Source: Caldisericota bacterium (GTDB taxonomy: Bacteria > Caldisericota > Caldisericia > Cryosericales > Cryosericaceae). From it: a DNA stretch of 7,272 bases. Below the pieces are notes generated by a model. That model saw only the letters and a program-made list of their open reading frames with translations. It did no database searches and was not told the origin of the DNA. Below, piece after piece: positions 1 to 4,597 of the stretch. The stretch's first letter is position 1; each line of letters opens with the position of its first letter. Where the stretch lies: positions 1 through 7,272 of the forward strand of contig JAKLHS010000031.1 of the NCBI GenBank assembly GCA_022710025.1, written 5' to 3'. The position numbers and the translations under genes are program-made.

Positions 1-7
1 CCGTCAT
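1..7 (-). CDS. 5' end of the next operon gene (probably cdsA), truncated by window edge
   Basis: On the minus strand an ATG at 7-5 overlaps the uppS stop codon (TGA, 6-4) in an ATGA arrangement typical of translationally coupled genes. An AGGAGG site lies at 24-19, inside the 3' end of uppS, 11 nt before this ATG. A GTG at 14-12 is only 4 nt from the SD and is the alternative start. No protein sequence beyond Met-Thr is visible. In very many bacteria the gene after uppS in this cluster is cdsA (phosphatidate cytidylyltransferase). That identity is inferred from gene order only. Confidence 0.5.
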
Positions 8-684
8 GCGCCACCGAACCTCCTGTTTCTTTTCCGGAACATGCGTATTACGTCGTTCAGCGCATCAGGCGTGAAGTCGGGCCATAGAACATCGAGAAAG
101 AAAAACTCGGCATACGCCATCTCCCACAACAAAAAATTGGAGACCCGCGATTCGCCGCCGGTCCGTATGACGATATCCGGTGATTTCTCGCCCCGCAGCC
201 ACAGATTGGACTCGAATGTGCTCTCCGTAAGAGACTCCGGGGTTGCGCGACCAGCTGCGCATGCTGTCGCAAATTCACGCGCGGCATGTACTATCTCCGC
301 CCGTCCCCCGTAGTTCAGCGCGACATTCAGGTGCAATCCGTCGCCCGATTCCGTCTGGGTCTCGATCACCCGAACCGCAGTCCGGACGTCGGGAGGCAAG
401 CTACTGCGTTCACCGATGACGCGAACGCGAACACGCTGCGTGACAAGATCCGGCAGCCATTTGGTAACGGTGGTCACGAACAGATGGAGAATAGAGCCGA
501 CCTCGTCAGCGGATCTCTTCCAGTTCTCCGTCGAGAACGCAAACACCGTGAGCGCCGATACCCCTGCTGCGGGCGCGGTCGCAACAATATCATGCACGAC
601 CTGCGCTCCCTGCCTGTGCCCGGCGATTCGCGGCAATCCACGGTTGACCGCCCACCTGCCGTTGCCGTCCATGATGACAGCCAC
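4..684 (-). CDS. uppS: Undecaprenyl diphosphate synthase (isoprenyl transferase), UppS family
   Basis: Cis-prenyltransferase that condenses isopentenyl diphosphate units onto farnesyl diphosphate to make the C55 lipid carrier used for peptidoglycan and other envelope polymers. It acts at the cytosolic face of the membrane. The 226-aa reading carries the family signatures in order: MDGNGRWA at residues 5-12, with the catalytic Asp as D6, then GHRQGA, FAFSTENWKRS, and near the C-terminus RTGGESRVSNFLLWE followed by AYAEFFF and WPDF. It is last but one in the visible rpsB operon, directly after frr. The start is uncertain. The GTG at 684 falls inside the normally conserved H-V-A-x-I-M-D-G-N block, so the true N-terminus should lie upstream. 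The frame is open upstream through the frr stop, but between about 690 and 820 I find no ATG, GTG or TTG in frame, only a CTG at 693. A GGGAAGGA sequence (723-716) sits 31 nt before the GTG. Function is secure; the start is not. Confidence 0.95.
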   Translation of the reverse strand: MAVIMDGNGRWAVNRGLPRIAGHRQGAQVVHDIVATAPAAGVSALTVFAFSTENWKRSADEVGSILHLFVTTVTKWLPDLVTQRVRVRVIGERSSLPPDVRTAVRVIETQTESGDGLHLNVALNYGGRAEIVHAAREFATACAAGRATPESLTESTFESNLWLRGEKSPDIVIRTGGESRVSNFLLWEMAYAEFFFLDVLWPDFTPDALNDVIRMFRKRNRRFGGA

Positions 685-722
685 ATGAAGCAGATTGTCG
701 GCGGTCCCGGCGACGTCCTTCC

Positions 723-1277
723 CTACAGGGACAGAATCTCCTTCTCCTTGGCTTCGAATGCTTTGTTTACCTCTGCTACATGACGGTCGGTGAGCTTGTC
801 CAGCTCTTCCTCGAGCCGATGCTGCTCATCCTCGGATAGCTCTTTGGCTTTTTGCTTCACCTTGATTCCTTCACGCACTTCACGCCGGATTGCCCGTATT
901 TCCTCTCGGAATTTCTCCGTCAACTGAGAAATGCGCGCGACCATTTTCTTCCTCTCGTCCAGCGTCAGGTCCGGGAACACCAGGCGAACCCGCTGACCAT
1001 CATTGGTCGGCGTTACCCCGATGTTCGCCTTCAGGATAGCCCGTTCGACTTCCTTGAGCAGGTTCTTGTCCCACGGCTCGACGACCAGGATCTTGGCCTG
1101 TGGTGCAGATATCGTCGCGACGTCCTTCAGCGGGTTGCGCTGCCCATAGGCCTCGACAACAACGCCGTCCAGATAGGCAGGAGTGATTCTGCCCGCCCGG
1201 ATTTCCGAATAATCCTTGAGAAGGGCCTGATGAGCAGCCTGCATCCTTGCATCTACTGGGGTGAAGTACTTGTCCAT
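723..1277 (-). CDS. frr: Ribosome recycling factor
   Basis: Cytosolic factor that, with EF-G, splits the post-termination ribosome so that it can initiate again. The 184-aa product has the usual RRF length (about 185) and recognisable blocks: RAGRITPAYLDG near residue 27 (the family usually has RTGRA-type residues here), EAYG and PL, the VEPWDK block, an NDGQRVRLVFPDLT block with DERKKM after it, and a long charged C-terminal helix. That layout matches the two-domain, L-shaped fold: a three-helix bundle with an inserted beta domain. The start codon abuts the pyrH stop (TAGATG, no gap). It is preceded by a perfect AAAGGAGG (1290-1283) with a 5-nt spacer, so the start is firm and translation is probably coupled to pyrH. 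Nothing is missing in the sequence. Confidence 0.98.
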   Translation of the reverse strand: MDKYFTPVDARMQAAHQALLKDYSEIRAGRITPAYLDGVVVEAYGQRNPLKDVATISAPQAKILVVEPWDKNLLKEVERAILKANIGVTPTNDGQRVRLVFPDLTLDERKKMVARISQLTEKFREEIRAIRREVREGIKVKQKAKELSEDEQHRLEEELDKLTDRHVAEVNKAFEAKEKEILSL

Positions 1278-1994
1278 CTACGCCTCCTTTATCAGAGTGC
1301 CAATGTCGCCCTGCATCACTGCCCGGATGATGTTCCCGGGGCTGTTCATGTTGAACAGAAGGATAGGCAGGTGGTTCTCCCTGCAGAGAGAGATAGCGGT
1401 CGCGTCCATTGCTTTTAGATGATCTGCAAGAAACTGATCATAGCCGATCTCCCGATACGGACGCGCGGATTTGTCGACCCGGGGATCGCCTGAATAGACT
1501 GCGTCGACGTTTGTTCCCTTGAGAAGGATATCGGCTCCGACCTCGACAGCCCTGAGAGCCGCGACTGTATCCGTCGTGAAATACGGAAGTCCGGTCCCTC
1601 CAACGAAAATGAGGATCCTGCCCTTTCGCAGGTGCTCCAGAGCCCGTTGACGGATGTACGGTTCGCAGACCTGATCCAGTCGAAGCGCGGACATGGCTCG
1701 CGCCTCCAGCCCCAATTGCTCAAACGCGGACTGCAGGGCCAGACCGTTCATGATCGTCGCCAGCATGCCCATGTAGTCAGCCGTGGCGCGGTCAAGCCCG
1801 GTTCCTTCATTGCCGACCCCGCGCCATATATTGCCGCCGCCAACGACGATACCTACCTGCACTCCGCTTTCCAGAAGCGTATGCACCTCGCGTGCCACGT
1901 ATTGCACGGTCGGAAAATCGATACCCGACGCGGCGTTGCCTTTCAGGGCTTCGCCGCTGAGTTTCAGCAGTACTCGCCTGTACAACGCCGCCAT
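1278..1994 (-). CDS. pyrH: UMP kinase (uridylate kinase)
   Basis: Phosphorylates UMP to UDP with ATP in pyrimidine nucleotide synthesis. The bacterial enzyme is a hexamer of the amino acid kinase fold, usually activated by GTP and inhibited by UTP. The product starting at this ATG has 238 aa, the family's normal length. It begins MAALYRRVLLKLSGEAL (nucleotide-binding K-x-SGEA motif) and continues with VVGGGNIWRG, DYMGMLATIMN, a VGGTGLPYFTTDT loop that contacts UMP, a TNVDAVYSGDP block, and MDATAISLC...N near the end. The frame is open further upstream (to 2057, inside tsf), but the added 21 residues match nothing in the family, so the ATG at 1994 was chosen. It lies 22 nt after the tsf stop with only a weak AGG (2006-2004) as SD. 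This suggests a lower initiation rate or reinitiation from tsf. Confidence 0.97.
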   Translation of the reverse strand: MAALYRRVLLKLSGEALKGNAASGIDFPTVQYVAREVHTLLESGVQVGIVVGGGNIWRGVGNEGTGLDRATADYMGMLATIMNGLALQSAFEQLGLEARAMSALRLDQVCEPYIRQRALEHLRKGRILIFVGGTGLPYFTTDTVAALRAVEVGADILLKGTNVDAVYSGDPRVDKSARPYREIGYDQFLADHLKAMDATAISLCRENHLPILLFNMNSPGNIIRAVMQGDIGTLIKEA

Positions 1995-2016
1995 TGGTGT
2001 GCGCCTGTATGCGTGA

Positions 2017-2628
2017 CTAACAGACCGTAGGCTCGCCGCCGATCTTGAAGCGCGCAAACCTGGTCACGACGATGTTCTCGCCCGTCTTGGCGATCATGGC
2101 CTTGACAAGCTCCTCTACGGTCTCGCTCTCGTCACGGATGTAGGGCTGCTGCATCAGGCACGCTTCCTTGTAGAACGCACCCAGCTTGCCCTCGATAATC
2201 TTGTCCCAGACTTGCTCCGGCTTCTTCTCCTCGGCAAGCTGCGCTCGATACAGCTCTTTCTCGTGCTCGATGACGTCGGCGGGAATGTCTTCCGGACGAA
2301 TATACGATGGGTCTGTCGCCGCGATCTGGATAGCGACCTCTTTCCCGAGCCCCTGAAAGTCATCCGTCTTGGCAACGAAATCTGTCTCGCAGTGCAGCTC
2401 GACGAGAACACCCAGCTTGCCACCGGCGTGAATATAGGTAAACACCATTCCGTCTCCCGCCTCGCGAGAGGCTTTTGAAACGGCTTTTGCCAGCCCCTTC
2501 TCCCGCAGCGCGTCGATAGCTTTGTCCATGTCGCCGTCGCTGGCTGCCAACGCTTTTTTGCAGTCCAGCACTCCTGCTCCCGTCCGCTCACGCAGAGTCT
2601 TGACGGTGTCCATACTGATATCGGCCAT
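2017..2628 (-). CDS. tsf: Elongation factor Ts, short form
   Basis: Guanine nucleotide exchange factor that releases GDP from EF-Tu during translation elongation; cytosolic. The 203-aa product begins MADISMDTVKTLRERTGAGVLDCKKAL, the N-terminal UBA-like helical domain that binds EF-Tu. LREKGLAKA and a GDGMVFTYIH strand follow. The CETDFVAKTDDF motif contains the Asp-Phe pair that in E. coli EF-Ts intrudes near the Mg site of EF-Tu. It is much shorter than the E. coli protein (283 aa) and close to the Thermus type (about 196 aa), so one core subdomain and the coiled-coil insertion seem absent. The ATG overlaps the rpsB stop by one base (TAATG). A GAGGTG SD (2639-2634) lies 5 nt upstream within the last rpsB codons, which makes coupling to rpsB very likely. 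No frameshift is seen; the stop falls after a plausible C-terminus. Confidence 0.97.
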   Translation of the reverse strand: MADISMDTVKTLRERTGAGVLDCKKALAASDGDMDKAIDALREKGLAKAVSKASREAGDGMVFTYIHAGGKLGVLVELHCETDFVAKTDDFQGLGKEVAIQIAATDPSYIRPEDIPADVIEHEKELYRAQLAEEKKPEQVWDKIIEGKLGAFYKEACLMQQPYIRDESETVEELVKAMIAKTGENIVVTRFARFKIGGEPTVC

Positions 2629-3431
2629 TATTTCACCTCGGTATCGTCATCGACGCTGTCCTCGGCATCGGTCACGGTCTCTTTCGCTTCTCCGTCACGA
2701 GCGAAGTCGTTCATGCTCGTGTGTTCCTCGTCCGCCTCCGACTGCTGAACGCCCTCCCGCCCCTCGATAAGAGCACTGGCCATGAGGCCGGTGATAAGCC
2801 GGAGCGACCTTATGGCATCGTCATTGGCCGGAATCTGGTAGTCGATCTCGTCCGGATTGCAATTCGTGTCGATAATGGCAACCACGGGAATGCCCAGCGC
2901 ATGCGCTTCCTGGATCGCACTGTGTTCCTTGTGCGTGTCGATGACATAGATCGCCCGCGGGAGACCATCCATCGTCCGAAGACCGCCGAACAGCTTGCCG
3001 AGCCTTGCTTTGGACTTGAGAATCTTCGTGCGATCCTTGATGCCCATCGTATCGATGGCCCCGTCCGCCTCTGCCCTATCAATCTGTCGCAGCTGGTCGA
3101 TGCTCTTGCGAACAGTAGCGTAGTTGGTCATGAGACCGCCCACCCAGCGTTCGTTGACATACCAGGCCCCCGCGCGCGTAGCTTCCTCGCGCACGATATC
3201 CTGAGCCGCTTTCTTGGTTCCGACGAAAATGACGTTGCCACCGTCGCGCGCCACGCCGGACAAGAAGGCGTATGCCTCATCAAGCTTGGCGACCGTCTGC
3301 TTGAGATCGAAGATGTGAATCCCGTTGCGCTGAGTAAAGATATAGTGCTTCATCCGGGGATCCCATCTGCGAACCTGATGTCCAAAATGCACGCCTGCTT
3401 CGAGCAGGGACTTCATTGTTACGACTGCCAC
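2628..3431 (-). CDS. rpsB: Small ribosomal subunit protein uS2
   Basis: Protein S2 of the 30S subunit, which binds late in assembly between head and body and, with S1, helps hold mRNA. With the GTG start at 3431 the product has 267 aa and begins MAVVTMKSLLEAGVHFGHQ, the classic S2 N-terminus. Further family blocks are RNGIHIFDLKQT, VIFVGTKKAAQDIV, NERWVGGLMTN, and the long GIPVVAIIDTNCNPDEID / IPANDDAIRSL segment. The last 45 or so residues form an acidic, probably disordered tail rich in Glu and Asp, longer than in E. coli. The frame stays open upstream to 3638, but those 69 codons resemble nothing in S2 and run through the promoter. The perfect SD 7 nt before the GTG decides the start. It is the first gene of the operon and overlaps tsf by one base. 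Confidence 0.97.
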   Translation of the reverse strand: MAVVTMKSLLEAGVHFGHQVRRWDPRMKHYIFTQRNGIHIFDLKQTVAKLDEAYAFLSGVARDGGNVIFVGTKKAAQDIVREEATRAGAWYVNERWVGGLMTNYATVRKSIDQLRQIDRAEADGAIDTMGIKDRTKILKSKARLGKLFGGLRTMDGLPRAIYVIDTHKEHSAIQEAHALGIPVVAIIDTNCNPDEIDYQIPANDDAIRSLRLITGLMASALIEGREGVQQSEADEEHTSMNDFARDGEAKETVTDAEDSVDDDTEVK

Positions 3432-3438
3432 AATACTG

Positions 3439-3444
3439 CCTCCT
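3439..3444 (-). promoter_or_regulatory. Shine-Dalgarno of rpsB
   Basis: AGGAGG on the minus strand, 7 nt before the GTG at 3431. It fixes the rpsB start at GTG and excludes the upstream in-frame codons. Confidence 0.9.
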
Positions 3445-3470
3445 GTTAGTTTTAGCCTCCGCTCCTTCAA

Positions 3471-3511
3471 CTCCTGGACAACCGCACAGCGGAACCATCC
3501 TGAATCCGGAG
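3471..3511 (-). promoter_or_regulatory. Structured 5' leader of the rpsB operon mRNA (possible autoregulatory hairpin)
   Basis: If transcription starts about 7 nt after the -10 box, the rpsB mRNA has a leader of about 95 nt (near 3526 to 3432). Within it, CTCCGGA (3511-3505) can pair with TCCAGGAG (3478-3471), giving 7 bp with one bulged A. This encloses a smaller CCGC-TGT-GCGG hairpin (3492-3482). The fold lies 26 nt upstream of the SD. Ribosomal protein S2 is known to repress its own rpsB-tsf mRNA in E. coli through leader RNA. Whether this leader does the same is inference; I do not recognise a named family motif. Confidence 0.4.
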
Positions 3512-3532
3512 CGTGTGGAATAATGCATGGCA

Positions 3533-3561
3533 ATTGTACCAGAAAAAGGCCAGGATGACAA
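3533..3561 (-). promoter_or_regulatory. Sigma70-type promoter of the rpsB-tsf-pyrH-frr-uppS operon
   Basis: On the minus strand a -35 box TTGTCA (3561-3556; five of six match TTGACA) is followed by a 17-nt spacer and a -10 box TACAAT (3538-3533; five of six match). A TG one base before the -10 box makes it an extended -10. Spacing is optimal. The predicted start site is near 3526, about 95 nt before the rpsB GTG. This strength fits a highly expressed ribosomal protein operon. Confidence 0.8.
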
Positions 3562-3638
3562 GCCGGGCACATGTCGCAAGGACTCCCACGGTCCATCTGA
3601 CTGGTGCACCTTGAACTGTTCCCCGTCCCATGCCTCAA

Positions 3639-3666
3639 TTGACTTGCCTTCTGTCGTTTTTACAAT
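3639..3666 (+). promoter_or_regulatory. Sigma70-type promoter for the Roadblock and coiled-coil genes
   Basis: TTGACT (3639-3644, five of six match the -35 consensus), a 16-nt spacer and TACAAT (3661-3666, five of six match the -10 consensus). The predicted start site is near 3673, giving a leader of about 75 nt before the ATG at 3749. It diverges from the rpsB promoter. Confidence 0.7.
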
Positions 3667-3748
3667 AGGAGACAGCAACCCGTGATTTGCCCCTGCACCT
3701 GGGCTGCGCATGCGACACGAAATTACGAGAAGGACACGAGGAGGAGCC

Positions 3749-4084
3749 ATGGAAGAGGTCCTGCGAAACCTGAACAAGGAGATAGGCGTGACGGGGAGTG
3801 CCGTTATCAGCAAGGATGGCCTCGTCATCGCCAGCGCGCTTGACCGGGATGACGAATCGGTTGCCGGGATGGCGGCCAGTGTTTTCCAGTGCGCCGCCAC
3901 GGCATCCGGCGTCATGTCGATCGGGGCAACGGGCATGATTACTCTTGAGGGCGATAGTGGCAAGGCGTTCATGATCGACCTGCCCGAGGCGTTTCTTGTC
4001 GTCCTGACCAACGCCGATGTCAACCTCGGGCGGCTCCGTATCGAGATTCGCAAAGCAGCAAGCCTTATCAGGACCCAGATGTAG
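3749..4084 (+). CDS. Roadblock/LC7 domain protein
   Basis: A 111-aa single-domain protein of the Roadblock/LC7 (MglB-like) superfamily. The fold is visible as an N-terminal helix (EEVLRNLNKEIG), a beta hairpin with the signature GVTGSAVISKDGLVIAS, a central helix that is small-residue-rich and hydrophobic (GMAASVFQCAATA), then strands around GMITLEGDSGKAFMI and FLVVLTNADVNLG, and a C-terminal helix. There is no signal peptide or membrane segment. In bacteria such proteins often dimerise and act on small Ras-like GTPases (MglB is the GTPase-activating protein of MglA) in polarity or motility, but many are uncharacterised. No GTPase gene is visible here, so the partner and role are unknown. The ATG at 3749 is chosen over an in-frame ATG at 3710 because a strong AGGAGG (3739-3744) sits 4 nt before it and the domain begins there. 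It has its own promoter and probably shares a transcript with the next gene. Confidence 0.85.
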   Translation: MEEVLRNLNKEIGVTGSAVISKDGLVIASALDRDDESVAGMAASVFQCAATASGVMSIGATGMITLEGDSGKAFMIDLPEAFLVVLTNADVNLGRLRIEIRKAASLIRTQM

Positions 4085-4090
4085 CCTGGC

Positions 4091-4118
4091 TGCACAATCA
4101 ATCGACATGCAGTAATAT
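4091..4118 (+). promoter_or_regulatory. Weak candidate promoter before the coiled-coil gene
   Basis: TGCACA (4091-4096) and TAATAT (4113-4118) with a 16-nt spacer. Each matches the consensus at four of six positions. This could give the coiled-coil gene its own start. No terminator is seen after the Roadblock gene, so read-through from 3639-3666 explains expression equally well. Confidence 0.2.
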
Positions 4119-4216
4119 TTGAGTTTGCAGGGAAGTCCGGTCGTATCGAGAACCAGATCACAACGGCGAGCCCGGGGCAGTTGCCGGGGCAAACACACAG
4201 CAGACAAGGAGGAACA

Positions 4217-4510
4217 ATGGTAGACAACTGGATGGACAAAGTCAAGAGTGTTGCGAGCAAGGCCGTCGACGGGGCCAAGGATCTTGCCGCGAGCACAAAG
4301 ATCAAGGTGGAGATTGCGGGGCTCCAGGGCAAAATCAAGGATGCCAAGCAGGAGTTCGGATTGAACGTCTATTCCATGCTGGAGCAGGGAAAGGCCCTTG
4401 AAGAAATCACAGCGGCGTTTTCTTCCGTACAGTCTGCCGTAAAGGACTTCGAAGCACAGATCGCCGCAAAGCAGGAGGACTTGAAAAAGATCAGCGAGGA
4501 TAACGCCTGA
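4217..4510 (+). CDS. Small helical coiled-coil protein of unknown function
   Basis: A 97-aa, soluble-looking, charged protein with no cysteine and no membrane segment. Residues 1-27 (W5, V9, V12, V17 and spaced lysines) look like an amphipathic helix rich in Ala and Lys. Residues 28-48 (KIKVEIAGLQGKIKDAKQEFG) and 61-93 are likely coiled-coil helices, joined by a short turn around LEQGKA. The layout recalls the N-terminal half of small bacterial proteins that begin with a DKxKxxAxKAxDxAKD-like helix and end in a C-terminal zinc ribbon; that ribbon is absent here. I do not recognise a named family, and a role in membrane or envelope association is only a guess. The ATG at 4217 follows AAGGAGGA (4206-4213 region) at good distance, so it is preferred to the in-frame ATG at 4181. 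It probably forms a two-gene transcript with the Roadblock gene and ends at a strong terminator. Confidence 0.8.
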   Translation: MVDNWMDKVKSVASKAVDGAKDLAASTKIKVEIAGLQGKIKDAKQEFGLNVYSMLEQGKALEEITAAFSSVQSAVKDFEAQIAAKQEDLKKISEDNA

Positions 4511-4531
4511 TACGGTTTCCGGGCGACGTTT

Positions 4532-4568
4532 GGAAAGCGTGTGCCATGCGCACACGCTTTCCTTTTCT
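4532..4568 (+). terminator. Rho-independent terminator after the coiled-coil gene
   Basis: GGAAAGCGTGTG (4532-4543) pairs perfectly over 12 bp with CACACGCTTTCC (4551-4562) across a 7-nt loop, and an extra C-G pair in the loop is possible. TTTTCTCT follows at once (4563-4570). There is no T-run on the other strand, so it works rightward only. It separates the Roadblock/coiled-coil transcript from the helicase gene. Confidence 0.92.
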
Positions 4569-4597
4569 CTCCGTGGAGCGGATGACGCGTTGAGCGC

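Larger units (their letters stand above)
3432..3748. other. Divergent intergenic region between rpsB and the Roadblock gene
   Basis: A gap of 317 bp without a credible gene. It holds the rpsB leader and SD (3432-3526), the leftward promoter (3533-3561), a 77-bp stretch between the two -35 boxes (3562-3638), the rightward promoter (3639-3666) and the leader and SD of the Roadblock gene (3673-3748). The only symmetric element noticed between the -35 boxes is an 8-bp perfect palindrome GGTGCACC (3603-3610), too short to call an operator. Open frames crossing the region are upstream or antisense extensions of real genes. Confidence 0.75.

Noticed and set aside
286..783. Plus-strand open frame of 165 codons over uppS and frr
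   Set aside because: Antisense shadow of two certain genes, without a recognisable motif.
3603..3610. Perfect palindrome GGTGCACC between the divergent promoters
   Set aside because: Eight bases, not extended by flanking symmetry; expected by chance at this frequency, so not called as an operator.
3432..3638. Upstream in-frame extension of rpsB (69 codons)
   Set aside because: It crosses the promoter and leader, does not resemble S2, and has no SD; the GTG at 3431 has a perfect one.
4170..4190. GC-rich imperfect hairpin before the coiled-coil gene
   Set aside because: The stem is interrupted by an internal loop and no T-run follows, so it is not a terminator.
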